From Amphibacillus sp052055485 (GTDB lineage: Bacteria > Bacillota > Bacilli > Bacillales > Amphibacillaceae), in the NCBI RefSeq assembly GCF_052055485.1, contig NZ_CP197171.1, positions 1,426,001 through 1,490,000 on the forward strand: a stretch of DNA of 64,000 bases, read 5' to 3'. Positions within the stretch are counted from its first letter, which is position 1, and each line of letters begins with the position of its first letter. The notes below the pieces were generated by a model. It did no database searches and was not told where the DNA came from. It saw only the letters and a program-made list of their open reading frames with translations. Below, one piece after another: positions 35,138-44,598 of this stretch. The position numbers and the translations under genes are program-made.

Positions 35138-35762
35138 AAGTTTAATTTCCTCCCTTATTCAATGTTAATAGCTCGCTATTATTATTCGTATAATTTGTCA
35201 GTATAAACTGGTAAATAAACCAAGTTATAATAAGTTCATGATACCGATTGAGAAGATGACGTAAAAAATCCCCATGCTGCTTTTCAGGTAAGAACAGGTG
35301 TCAAACGCTTTCGTAAAAATGGATAATTATCTAAAATTCCTTTGATAAATCATGTTTTATAGCCTAAATATCGCCTCCCAAAGATTTAAAAGCTAGTATG
35401 GCTTTATCATAATATAAAAAAATCGCTATTATAATTGTGTATTCATACAAAAAAATGTTTTAAATTTCAGGTGATTAACCAATTGAATTCCCGCTATTTT
35501 TGACTAATATTAAATGTAGGAATTTTATATTTATTTTTATATTTAATGAAAGGGTCAGATTTTTTAGCTGCTTTTTACTCATATAGAAAAATTAAATGAC
35601 CTGTTAATTTAGGTTACCTAGATGTTATTTTGGACATACTTTATGTAGATCACATTCTTTTAATAAATGATGGATTGGATTAGATTGAGCAGTAGACGGG
35701 AAGAAAGGATTATAATGAATTTTTATATTATTCTTAATCTTTTCATCAGGAGGTGAATGCTT
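35138..35762. other. Divergent regulatory region between the MFS and PucR genes
   Basis: About 620 AT-rich bases. A possible minus promoter is TTTACC-17-TATACG near 35180-35210. A cre-like AAACGCTTTCG lies at about 35302-35312. A TATAAT occurs at 35711 without a convincing -35. AGGAGG at 35748 serves the PucR start. No gene is seen. Confidence 0.4.
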
Positions 35763-36959
35763 ATGATCATGTTAGATAGGTTGGTGGAACAACCCACTTG
35801 GAAGTTAGAAAGTGTGAATGATGTAGATTACTCAAATGTTCCTATTTTAACGATAACAGTAATGGAATCATTAGAGCTTGATAGCTGGATTAGAGGGGGA
35901 GAATTCTTATTAACAAGTACGCACACTTTATCGATTAATGGAGAAAAGCTGAACACATTAATTAGTGATTTAAAGAATTTGCGTGTATCTGCGCTGGCTA
36001 TTAAAATCGGCGATGAAGAATCAGAAATTCCGCAAACAGTGATTGAGAACTCAGAGAAATTACACTTCCCAATCTTTTTGATTCCCAATACACTGACCTA
36101 TTTAGAAATTATGAATCCAATTAACAGTCAAATTTTTTATGAGAATAAAATGGATATATTGAAAGAGAGAATATTTAGTTATTTAATTTTAAATGAAAAT
36201 TTAAATGACCCTGTGCTGCATAATATTGTAAAGGTTATTGACTTGAATTTATCTGATCAACATATTATTGCTGTGTCGATTTATCCGCATGAAAGGAATG
36301 ATTTCTCCGTAAAGGAATTAGAAAGAGTATTTAATAAATTTTATGTAAAGTTGTCAGATATACAGCAAACAAAAATAATTGATACTTTTTTATTTTTGAG
36401 AAACATTAATAGTATTGATTTCTTACTTATTTCTACTGAGAAGAAACTGAAGAACCTTAATATCTTTAAATTATTGTATAGCATAAAAAAGAAACCTAAC
36501 CATTATGAAGACTATAAAATCGGCGTTAGTTCGATAAAATCAATTACAGAAACTAACTTAGCGGTAGAAGAAGCGATATTCTCTGTTCAAATTAATGAGG
36601 TAGTGGGTGATTCTACTACTATTGATTTTGAACAAGTAAAAATTTACAAATTAATTCATGATATATATGGAGATGAGACCAGCAATTTTATCCAAGATAC
36701 TCTGAAAGGTGTTTTGAATAATAAAAATTTAATGGAAACCTTACAGGTTTATTTTCAACAAAATGAACGGTTAAAAGATACAAGTGAGGAGTTGTATATA
36801 CACATTAATACACTTCATTATCGCCTAAATAAGATAGAGTTAGAAACAGGTTTGAAGTTAGCAAAAATGAGTGAAAAAGTAAGACTTTATCTGGCAACTA
36901 TAAGTTATATGATGTTAAGAAAGAGGGGGAGGGGCATTTCTGATGAGTACGTTAATTGA
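35763..36959 (+). CDS. PucR-family transcriptional regulator
   Basis: A 398-residue protein. The N-terminal PucR domain covers about residues 8-120 (WIRGGEFLLTSTHTL; LRVSALAIKIG), followed by a GGDEF-like middle part (IGVSSIKSITETNLAVEEAI) and the C-terminal HTH (SEELYIHINTLHYRLNKIE). Family members regulate purine catabolism, nitrogen use and other pathways. The ATG at 35763, nine bases after AGGAGG, is preferred to the one at 35757. It overlaps the ABC ATPase gene by 17 bp, so regulator and importer are one transcript. Confidence 0.9.
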   Translation: MIMLDRLVEQPTWKLESVNDVDYSNVPILTITVMESLELDSWIRGGEFLLTSTHTLSINGEKLNTLISDLKNLRVSALAIKIGDEESEIPQTVIENSEKLHFPIFLIPNTLTYLEIMNPINSQIFYENKMDILKERIFSYLILNENLNDPVLHNIVKVIDLNLSDQHIIAVSIYPHERNDFSVKELERVFNKFYVKLSDIQQTKIIDTFLFLRNINSIDFLLISTEKKLKNLNIFKLLYSIKKKPNHYEDYKIGVSSIKSITETNLAVEEAIFSVQINEVVGDSTTIDFEQVKIYKLIHDIYGDETSNFIQDTLKGVLNNKNLMETLQVYFQQNERLKDTSEELYIHINTLHYRLNKIELETGLKLAKMSEKVRLYLATISYMMLRKRGRGISDEYVN

Positions 36960-37698
36960 AGTTAATCACTTAGCCAAATTTTTTGTGACCCGTAAAAGTA
37001 ATAAAGTTAAAGCGATAAAGGATATTTCAATTGAGATAAATAATCATGAGTTTATTTCAATCATTGGACCGAGTGGCTGTGGTAAATCAACCTTATTAAA
37101 AATGATTAGTGGACTATTGCCATATGACGAAGGTGAAATTATCTTTCAAAATTCAAAAATAAAAGATCAATTAGGTTTCGTTTTTCAAGATTCGGTCTTA
37201 CTTCCTTGGAAAACAGTTTGGGACAATGTTATTTTCCCATTAGAGATTAAAAAAATTAAAACAGAAGAAAATTTAAAAAGAGTTGAAACCTTATTAGATA
37301 AGGTTGGTTTAACTGAATTTAAAAATTCCTTAACAAAGGAACTTTCCGGAGGGATGAAACAACGAGCATCAATTGTTCGTTCATTATCATATAATCCATC
37401 ACTTTTACTAATGGATGAACCTTTTGGCGCACTTGACGCTATTACAAGAGATAACTTAAATCTTGAATTACTAAGAATCTGGAATGAAACAAAGAAAACA
37501 ATTATTTTTGTTACTCACGATATTGAAGAAGCTGTTTTCCTCTCAGAGAAAGTCATTGTCTTATCACAAAGACCATCAATCGTAAAAGAAGTCATTGATA
37601 TAGATCTTCCTGCTGAAAGAGAATTATCATTAAAAGAAGAACCTGAATTCTCAAGTTATGTAAGTAGATTGAGAGGGTTATTAAATGAAAAAGATTAG
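36943..37698 (+). CDS. ABC transporter ATP-binding protein (SsuB/TauB/ThiZ type)
   Basis: A 251-residue ATPase: Walker A GPSGCGKSTL, Q-loop VFQDSVLLPW, signature LSGGMKQRASIVRSL, Walker B LLLMDEPFGALD and switch histidine VTHDIEEA. The VFQ..LLPW and LDAITR features place it among nitrate/sulfonate/thiamin-precursor importers. GGGGAGGGG precedes the ATG within the PucR gene. It drives the two permeases encoded next, with a 14-bp overlap into the first. Confidence 0.93.
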   Translation: MSTLIEVNHLAKFFVTRKSNKVKAIKDISIEINNHEFISIIGPSGCGKSTLLKMISGLLPYDEGEIIFQNSKIKDQLGFVFQDSVLLPWKTVWDNVIFPLEIKKIKTEENLKRVETLLDKVGLTEFKNSLTKELSGGMKQRASIVRSLSYNPSLLLMDEPFGALDAITRDNLNLELLRIWNETKKTIIFVTHDIEEAVFLSEKVIVLSQRPSIVKEVIDIDLPAERELSLKEEPEFSSYVSRLRGLLNEKD

Positions 37699-38470
37699 TG
37701 CTGGCAAACTCTTTAAAGTACTTTATACGACCTTATCACTTACGCTATTTATCCTTGTTTGGTATTTATATATCAGGTTGAATCAAGTGCCAACATTTAT
37801 TTTACCCACACCCGTTCAGGTGTTTGAAGAGCTTATTAAACAATTTTCAGATGGTGAAATATGGACACATCTGTTAATCACGCTTTTTGAGGTCATAGTT
37901 GGTTTTAGCATAGCTGTTATTTTAGGAATGTTGATGGGCTATGTTATTTCTAAAAATAAACAAGCTAAAGAATTATTCATGCCATTACTGGTCTTTTTTC
38001 AAGTCATGCCAAAAATCGCTCTGGTACCTATTTTTATTATATGGTTTGGTTTAGGAATGACATCAAAGCTATTTGTTGTTGTTGCTATGTCTTTTTTTCC
38101 AATAATAGAAGGAGTTATTGAAGGGTTGATAAAAATACCAAATGATTTTTATGACTTGCTGAAAACGTTTAAATCAACTAAGATGCAAGTTTTAACAAAG
38201 TTAGAATTACCCTTTATACTACCGACCCTTTTACCTGCTTTAAAGGTTGGTGTTATTCAAGCAATTATTGGTGCGACAGTAGCAGAATGGATGGCGGGAC
38301 AATACGGCTTAGGTTATATTCAAACATTTGCTTCGTCAACATTTAATACATCATTATTGATTACTGGGGTAATTATAACGATATTATTAGGCATCGTCTT
38401 ATATTCAATCATTGATCTTGTTGAGAGAAGGACAGTATTAACATGGCAAAATGGAGTTGATGAAAAATGA
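37685..38470 (+). CDS. ABC transporter permease (SsuC/ThiX type)
   Basis: A 261-residue protein with about six spans; the EAA region reads IPNDFYDLLKTFKSTKMQVLTKLELPFILP. FILPTPVQVFEEL near the N-terminus is a hallmark of this family. It overlaps both neighbours (14 bp and 4 bp). Its product is clearly similar in layout to the other permease at the operon end, so the channel may be a heterodimer. Confidence 0.9.
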   Translation: MKKISAGKLFKVLYTTLSLTLFILVWYLYIRLNQVPTFILPTPVQVFEELIKQFSDGEIWTHLLITLFEVIVGFSIAVILGMLMGYVISKNKQAKELFMPLLVFFQVMPKIALVPIFIIWFGLGMTSKLFVVVAMSFFPIIEGVIEGLIKIPNDFYDLLKTFKSTKMQVLTKLELPFILPTLLPALKVGVIQAIIGATVAEWMAGQYGLGYIQTFASSTFNTSLLITGVIITILLGIVLYSIIDLVERRTVLTWQNGVDEK

Positions 38471-39495
38471 GCAGAAAAAGTCTTGTTATAACTGTCATAT
38501 TTATGTGCCTATTCATGCTTAGCTCTTGTGCTTCAACAAATGATCATACTTTAACAGAAACAAATGGGTTAACCAATGTCAATATTCAAATTGACGGGGC
38601 AGCTGTTCCTTATTATGCACCATTATATTTAGCCGTGGAAAAGGGATATTTTGCTGAGCAAGGTTTAAATGTTAATTTTTATTATGCTTCCGCTGCTGAA
38701 ATTGTCAAAAACGTTGGAGCAGGAAATGTCGAATTTGGTTTTCCTAATGCCGACCCAGTCATATTAGGAAGGGGTAATGATGTTCCGATTAAAATTGCCC
38801 ATACAACTTATCAAAATGGTTTAGGCTCAATTATTTATAAGGAGACATCTGATATTGACTCACCCGAAGATTTAACAGGAAAAACGATTGGAATTACTTC
38901 ATACGGGAGTCCGAATTACATCCAGCTTCAAGTTATTCTTCAGGAAGCGGGTCTTTCACTAGATGATGTTGACATTAGAATAATTGGGACGGGCGCAATT
39001 GTTAATGCACTCATATCAGATCAAGTCGATGCGATTAGCTTTTCTAAATTAAGAACTTACGAATTAAATATGAGTGGTGTTGAGGTTGATGAGATCTTAT
39101 CAGAGGATTACTTACCAACCTATGGAAACGTATTGATTACTGGGGATAATTTTTATCAACAACATCCCGATATTGTGGATTCATTTGTCAAGGCTTTAGA
39201 TAAATCATTAGCTTATCTTATTGATGGTAATGTAGAAGAGGCAGTCGAGATTGTAATGGACAAATATGTGCCTAGTACATCTGAGGATATTAGTCATTAT
39301 GTAAGTATTATCGAAGAAGAATTCGTAGGAAATCTGTGGCAAAGTGCGGATACTGATAGATATGGATTTGGTTATAGCAATGAGCAAGACTATAATAGTT
39401 ATATCCAAATCTTAAGTGACTATGGATTGTTAGAACAAGCCTATTCACCAAACGAATTAATTGTGAATATTAATTTAGAGGAGAATACTGAATGA
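38467..39495 (+). CDS. NMT1/THI5-like substrate-binding lipoprotein
   Basis: A 342-residue lipoprotein with lipobox LSSC (Cys22). VNIQIDGAAVPYYAPLYLAVEKGYFAEQGLNV and TIGITSYGSPNYIQLQVILQ are typical of the NMT1/THI5 binding fold, used for pyrimidines, hydroxymethylpyrimidine, riboflavin, sulfonates and the like. ATGA overlaps join it to both neighbouring permease genes. With the nucleoside phosphorylase nearby, a pyrimidine-like ligand is a reasonable guess but not proven. Confidence 0.9.
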   Translation: MSRKSLVITVIFMCLFMLSSCASTNDHTLTETNGLTNVNIQIDGAAVPYYAPLYLAVEKGYFAEQGLNVNFYYASAAEIVKNVGAGNVEFGFPNADPVILGRGNDVPIKIAHTTYQNGLGSIIYKETSDIDSPEDLTGKTIGITSYGSPNYIQLQVILQEAGLSLDDVDIRIIGTGAIVNALISDQVDAISFSKLRTYELNMSGVEVDEILSEDYLPTYGNVLITGDNFYQQHPDIVDSFVKALDKSLAYLIDGNVEEAVEIVMDKYVPSTSEDISHYVSIIEEEFVGNLWQSADTDRYGFGYSNEQDYNSYIQILSDYGLLEQAYSPNELIVNINLEENTE

Positions 39496-40238
39496 GAGTC
39501 AATAAATTTATAAAATATGTTTTTATCATCTTGTTTCTATTATTGGTTTGGTGGGGAATAGTTGTTTTATTTGATGTACCAAGTTATATTATGCCAACGC
39601 CACTCTACCTTTTGAATTATTTATTCGATTATTTATTTTATGGTGAAATGATCCCCCATATAATGACAACATTATATGAAGTTCTAGCTGGAACGGCACT
39701 AGGAATAATTTTGGGAATGGTTATTGGTTATTTGGTTGCTAAAAGCCAAGTGATTAATAATCTGTTAATGCCACTCATTCTAATTTTTCAAATTTCACCA
39801 AAAATTTCAATTGCTCCACTATTCATCTTATGGTTTGGTCTTGGTTTAACGTCTAAAATTGTACTCGTAATTTTAGTTGTTTCATTTCCAATCATTGTTA
39901 ACGAAAGCAATGCTTTAAAGTCAATTAATAAAGACTATATTTATTTAATGAAGATTCTAAAAGCCAATCGTTTACAATTCTTTGTAAAATTAGAATTGCC
40001 ATTTGCTTTAAGTGCGGTTTTAAGTGGAATTAAGGTTTCAGTGACTCAAGCAATGACAGGTGCTGTAATTGGAGAAATGATGGGAGCCAAATCAGGATTA
40101 GGTTATTTACTAACCTATGGTAGTGAGATGTTTGATATTAATATTATTTTGTCATCGGTTATTGTTTTATCAATTATTGGTATGGTGTTATACTCTTTAT
40201 TTGATCAAATAGAGAAAAAGCTCCTATATTGGCGTTAG
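39492..40238 (+). CDS. Second ABC transporter permease (SsuC/ThiX type)
   Basis: A 248-residue protein with about six spans. SYIMPTPLYLLNYLFDYL, PLILIFQISPKISIAPLFILWFG and INKDYIYLMKILKANRLQFFVKLELPFALS parallel the first permease of the operon, suggesting duplication. GAGGAG precedes the ATGA overlap. It is the last gene, followed by a terminator. Confidence 0.9.
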   Translation: MRVNKFIKYVFIILFLLLVWWGIVVLFDVPSYIMPTPLYLLNYLFDYLFYGEMIPHIMTTLYEVLAGTALGIILGMVIGYLVAKSQVINNLLMPLILIFQISPKISIAPLFILWFGLGLTSKIVLVILVVSFPIIVNESNALKSINKDYIYLMKILKANRLQFFVKLELPFALSAVLSGIKVSVTQAMTGAVIGEMMGAKSGLGYLLTYGSEMFDINIILSSVIVLSIIGMVLYSLFDQIEKKLLYWR

Positions 40239-40275
40239 TTAAGGATAGTTGTATCGGGTGAATTATAATAAAAAT

Positions 40276-40324
40276 AACAGGCCAGAGTTGATAATGATTA
40301 GTCATTATTGACTTCTGACCTGTT
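40276..40324. terminator. Bidirectional terminator between the ABC operon and the MATE gene
   Basis: AACAGGCCAGAGTTGATAAT...ATTATTGACTTCTGACCTGTT forms a stem of more than 20 bp with few mismatches, with A and T runs on both sides, between convergent genes. Confidence 0.8.
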
Positions 40325-40341
40325 TTCATTTGAAGAGCTTT

Positions 40342-41748
40342 TTACTGGTCTTCAAGAGCATTGACGGCACGAACCATTTCTTTTGAGCCGAGAGATAATC
40401 TAAGCGCAAGAGGAGTAGGCTCATTTGTCAATAGTCGTTGAGTATAATAATAGGCTAGAGCTAATATGATTACCGCACTAATCCAAGCCAATGGATTAGA
40501 CATAATGGCTCCACTGAATCCGAATAAATTTGATAGTATAATAGCACCGAATACTCTAGCCACAAGTTCCATTGCTCCTGCTAATGTAGGGGCAAAACTA
40601 TTTCCTAATCCTTGTAAAGTGAATCTTAAGACAAAAATAAGAGCTAAAAAGGTGTAAAAGGGTGCTTGGATTCTAAAGAATAGTTCAGTCAGTTCAAGTA
40701 CATCTGTTTGATTACCGTCAACAAAGAAAGATGATAAAAATTGTCCGCCAAACCATAAAGTGATACCAATTGTAACACTGTAGCTAATTGTTATTTTTAA
40801 TGCAATCCGCACACCTTGCTTAATTCGCTTAAATTTACCTGCACCGAAATTCTGTGCTGCATAAGTAGACATTGAAACCCCGATCGTTTGTAATGGCATT
40901 GTAAAAAATTGATCAATTTTTGATGCAGCTGCATATGCAGCCACAGAAAGAGCTCCAAGTTGATTTAAAGCGACTTGAACAGCAATTGTTCCGATTGCGA
41001 TAATTGAATATTGAAAACCAAATGGCAAACCAACTCGTAAATGTTCCTTATATTCGGTCCAGCTAAGTGTCCAATCCTCTTTATGAACTCGAAGAATAGG
41101 TACACGTTTTTTGATATAAAGCAAACAGAGCATTGAAGCGGCAAATTGTGAAATAATCGTTGCATAACCCGCTCCTTCAACATTCATATTAAAGCCTAAA
41201 ATAAAGAGGTAGTCTAATAGAATGTTTAAAATAGAAGCGACGATCAAAAAGATTAATGGCGTTCGACTATCTCCAATAGCTCTAAGGATATTAGAAAGAT
41301 AATTAAATAATACAGTCGCACCTGTTCCGGAAAAGATAATAACCAAGTAGTCATATGATAAGTCAATAATCTCCGGAGGTGTTTGCATCAGCTCTAAAAT
41401 ATTTCTTGTATTTAATGTTGCTAATATTGTAAGAATGGCACTTGCAATAATGGTAATAATCAGGCTTACCCCTAGGCTTCTTCTTAAAGCAGCTTCATCT
41501 TTTCGCCCAAAACGTTGGGCAGTGATCACCGCTAACCCTGCTGTTAACCCAATAGCTAAACCGAGGATTAAAAAAGTAATGCTCCCAGTTGATCCAACGG
41601 CAGCTAAAGCATTCATCCCTAGTGTTTGACTCACAATAAATGTATCAGCCATACTATAAAATTGTTGAAATATATTCCCTAATAGCATGGGAAGGGTAAA
41701 GAAAATAATTAATTTTAAGGGATTTCCCGATGTCATGTCTTTTCCCAT
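40342..41748 (-). CDS. MATE-family efflux transporter
   Basis: A 468-residue membrane protein with twelve predicted spans in two halves: LPMLLGNIFQQFYSMADTFIVSQTLG and LPFGFQYSIIAIGTIAVQVALNQLG. It exports drugs or other cations/organic compounds by Na+ or H+ antiport. The ATG at 41748 has AGGAGG seven bases upstream; the longer frame to 41796 lacks one. It stands alone between terminators. Specificity is unknown. Confidence 0.92.
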   Translation of the reverse strand: MGKDMTSGNPLKLIIFFTLPMLLGNIFQQFYSMADTFIVSQTLGMNALAAVGSTGSITFLILGLAIGLTAGLAVITAQRFGRKDEAALRRSLGVSLIITIIASAILTILATLNTRNILELMQTPPEIIDLSYDYLVIIFSGTGATVLFNYLSNILRAIGDSRTPLIFLIVASILNILLDYLFILGFNMNVEGAGYATIISQFAASMLCLLYIKKRVPILRVHKEDWTLSWTEYKEHLRVGLPFGFQYSIIAIGTIAVQVALNQLGALSVAAYAAASKIDQFFTMPLQTIGVSMSTYAAQNFGAGKFKRIKQGVRIALKITISYSVTIGITLWFGGQFLSSFFVDGNQTDVLELTELFFRIQAPFYTFLALIFVLRFTLQGLGNSFAPTLAGAMELVARVFGAIILSNLFGFSGAIMSNPLAWISAVIILALAYYYTQRLLTNEPTPLALRLSLGSKEMVRAVNALEDQ

Positions 41749-42050
41749 AGTACACCTCCTGTTTAAGTAAATAATAATAATTTTATTTTTGAACATGCAT
41801 TTAATGCATGAAAACGATGATCCGCATGAAAGCCAAGATCATCGTTTTATATCATGGATTATCACAGTTTACTGATTAAAAGAACCCCACTTTTAAGAAT
41901 GAGAGCAAACTCAATCAATCTAAGCGGGGGTTAACTGCATATGTTGATAAATGTTTTATTGGGGCTCATATTTTATTAGGAGGCCCACTTCATTTTATAA
42001 AAAGTTAGTTGTTGCTCTATAAATTAATAATTAATATGACCATGAAATTT

Positions 42051-42321
42051 TACTTAATAATTTGAACTTTGTCAATAGATCTGCCATCAATTTTTAGATT
42101 TTTTAAGTCTAAGCTATTGACTTCAATAAGATCTTCTCCTAGATTATCTGTCTCAAAGATTGAAAACAGACGGCGTAAGGTAGTTTCTTCGTCACACATG
42201 GAACGAATATAGTTTTGGAAAATACTTTAATTGTAAGTGCAGTTGGCTCATTTAAAATAAAAGTTATTGGTTTTAAAAGAGTAATAGCAGTCTTGATGAA
42301 AGGATAGCCAATGTTTGTCAT
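42051..42321 (-). pseudogene. Frameshifted gene remnant
   Basis: One minus frame gives MTNIGYPFIKTAITLLKPIT and on to TALTIKVFSK. The coding sense continues in another frame as FQNYIRSMCDEETTLRRLFS and LIEVNSLDLKNLKIDGRSID up to TAA at 42053. The shift is near 42222. The family is not recognised. An inverted repeat terminator lies upstream of it on this strand. Confidence 0.45.
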
Positions 42322-42374
42322 ACTAATACGTTTGGGAAAATGTTGTGATGGAGGATTGTTTAATAGATCTTCAA

Positions 42375-42425
42375 AACAAAACAGGTGAAGAATGTGAATA
42401 CCTTTTTCTTTACCTGTTTTTGTTT
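42375..42425. terminator. Inverted repeat terminator downstream of the xylanase gene
   Basis: AACAAAACAGGTGAAG pairs with CTTTACCTGTTTTTGTT. T-runs on both strands allow termination in either direction; it lies 60 bp past the xylanase stop. Confidence 0.7.
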
Positions 42426-42484
42426 GTTTCTTTTAAAACTTTCATAATCATTATTTACTCACTAACACTGCACTTTCCTACATT

Positions 42485-43561
42485 TTAATGAATTTCTAAA
42501 TAGTCAACGAAAGCATCCCAAGTCCCGTCATCAGCTGTTACAATTAATTCAATCTCTTGATTTCCAATCCCGTGCCTAACGTTATTGATTGTGTAAACGG
42601 CCGGGTGACTACCACCGAAATAGAAGGTGCCTTTTGTTTCCCCACCAATTCTTAGGTCAACTCTAGCCATGTTAGAATTATTGGATGCTCCTCGCAGTGA
42701 AAAATTGTGTGTGTCATTAGCGAAATACTGTGTGTATTTAATCGAGTCGTTGTTAGCATATAAAGCAACACCATTGAATGGTGAGCTAATATTTCCGGTA
42801 TATTGTCCACTCTTAATCATACTTTCAGCTTCGACTCTTGTCACCTGATCACCATTTTCACCACCGGATCCACCACCCCCAATTGTGAGTGTATTACGAT
42901 ACACATTGGCATTTCCACTGCTTTGATAGCCTTCGATTGTGAGGGCAACTTCATACATTTTACCCATGGGCATACCTAGGTTCTCCCATGCTTTAAAGTG
43001 TTCGCTGACAGAGATTGTTCCACTTGTTCTTTTCGTTCTTCTAACACTCCAGTATTGCTGAAAGGTTGCATTTCCTTTTATGGAGGGTTCGTTTACACGT
43101 GTTGTTTCATAGATATCATAAGTGCCTCCATCAATATTAATGGTTCCTTTTGCTGTAGATCCAGGAGGGCGCCAGCTTCCCCAACTGTCAACGATGTAGT
43201 ATTCAACGAGTGGATCAACTGTCCAACCGTAAACCGCTAAATATGAATTACCATTGGGTTGATAGTTGGCTCCGTAATTAATTGACAGATTACCAATTTG
43301 TTGATGGGTTTGTGTTTCATCAAATTTTCTACCTTTGCGGAATAATATATTATTAACATTATTCCATTCAGCACTGAATGTTCCGCCACTGTTTAGAGTC
43401 ATACTCCCAGATCCACCACTATCTTTCCAAAATTCATAATCGTAGCCGTCATGGGTGCCAATTTCATTACTTGTGATCGCTGCATATACACTCACTGCAG
43501 ATAATATCAGTGCAAAACAAAACAAGATTCCGACAAACAATACTTTTGTTGTTTGTTTCAT
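42485..43561 (-). CDS. Secreted GH11 endo-1,4-beta-xylanase with CBM36-like domain
   Basis: A 358-residue secreted enzyme. The signal peptide (about 1-27, ending SAVSVYA) is followed by a GH11 beta-jelly-roll (28-228) with catalytic Glu120 in PLVEYYIVDSWG and Glu210 in TIEGYQSSG. A Gly-rich linker (GGGGSGGENG) leads to a domain from about 239 (TRVEAESM...FVDYLEIH) like the calcium-dependent xylan-binding CBM36. It cuts xylan outside the cell. AGGAGG lies before the ATG. No xylose or xyloside genes are near it, so its products are handled elsewhere. It is a monocistronic unit. Confidence 0.93.
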   Translation of the reverse strand: MKQTTKVLFVGILFCFALILSAVSVYAAITSNEIGTHDGYDYEFWKDSGGSGSMTLNSGGTFSAEWNNVNNILFRKGRKFDETQTHQQIGNLSINYGANYQPNGNSYLAVYGWTVDPLVEYYIVDSWGSWRPPGSTAKGTINIDGGTYDIYETTRVNEPSIKGNATFQQYWSVRRTKRTSGTISVSEHFKAWENLGMPMGKMYEVALTIEGYQSSGNANVYRNTLTIGGGGSGGENGDQVTRVEAESMIKSGQYTGNISSPFNGVALYANNDSIKYTQYFANDTHNFSLRGASNNSNMARVDLRIGGETKGTFYFGGSHPAVYTINNVRHGIGNQEIELIVTADDGTWDAFVDYLEIH

Positions 43562-44156
43562 TTAGAATTCCTCCTATTTTTTTAAGTGTATTAAGTCGTG
43601 ATCATGTTGTTGTGCAGCCCAGTCCAGTAGCAGGCTGGCATCCCATTATCCTTCTCTTATCTACACCTCCTTTATTAAGTTAATGACTTTCACAGGCTAC
43701 TTACTGTAAAGATAACAGATTCATTATAAAAGGAAACCTAACAAACTATATATTTAACTTACAAATTAAAGAAAAAACCAGACAAAGTAAAGAATAGGTA
43801 GTTAAGTATTGGATAAAGGGGTCAATTATATCTCTAATTAGAATGGACAAAATTCGGTGATGAAGATCTATCGGCTAAAAAGGCAACATCTAGGAATGTT
43901 TTAAGGTATTTCAATCTATTTAGTTATACCCTTTAGCTTGGTTAAAGGATGAATCGTAAACTAAAATAGCATTTAAACTGTAAAAAGCCGAATATCTTAT
44001 TTCTAATCATTAGCTATTTCCTTTCAGTTCATTTTGTTCGTAAAAGCAATGAAGAAGCTTAAAATTGATCATTCAACAAATTGTGAATAATACAGGTGCC
44101 TTACTTTTAAAGTAATCAGCTTGTCCTTTTTGTCCCATTCTAATTACCTATAAACC
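43562..44156. other. Region upstream of the xylanase gene
   Basis: The xylanase leader (minus) contains a possible 14-codon ORF, MGCQPATGLGCTTT, at about 43645-43600 behind AAGGATA, and AAAGGAGGTG upstream of it; whether it is translated is unknown. The rest, to 44156, is AT-rich without recognisable features. Confidence 0.3.
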
Positions 44157-44214
44157 CTTTCCATTAATAATGGAAAAAGATTAAATTAAAAATAAACCGC
44201 TTACATAGTATAGT
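44157..44214 (+). promoter_or_regulatory. Distal activator-type promoter module of the cellobiose-type PTS operon
   Basis: A palindrome, CTTTCCATTA-A-TAATGGAAAA (44157-44177), then an AT-rich stretch, a cre-like AATAAACCGCTTACAT (about 44191-44206), and -10 TATAGT (44209-44214). Spacing and sequence match the module at 49314. No good -35 is present, as expected for an activated promoter. The PRD activator encoded at 47282 is the likely binder. Confidence 0.65.
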
Positions 44215-44303
44215 AAAGAAGAAATGAGAAAGTTTTAACACTAAGTGAGTGATTAAGCTAGCAAATATCAAATATATGATTGTTTTCCCAATTCCCGTTA
44301 CTC

Positions 44304-44361
44304 TTTTCCACCTGTTAACGGAAAAAATGCAACATGAGGTTAAGCGCTTTCGTGATAAAAT
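44304..44361 (+). promoter_or_regulatory. Proximal activator-type promoter module of the same operon
   Basis: A weaker palindrome, TTTTCC-ten bases-GGAAAA (44304-44325), a cre-like TTAAGCGCTTTCGTGA (about 44340-44355) and -10 TAAAAT (44356-44361) repeat the arrangement of the distal module at nearly identical spacing. The transcript would have a 5' leader of about 230 bases. Confidence 0.55.
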
Positions 44362-44598
44362 ATATATATAATACTTAGCAATGATTTAATTTAAATGTCA
44401 TGAACACAGCTATATTTTGTATGGTCAGTAAGGATGGTGTCCAAGTTTCCTATTTTCAACTACTTTTTACATTGCGGTATCGTTGAAAGGAGTGATGTAT
44501 TTGGCGAGAAGATAAGGTTATTCGAATTTTTTGTTATCGCTTTAACCATTTATTGGGTTGATAACATGTTTGAAATTATTTACTAAGGGGGTATTATA

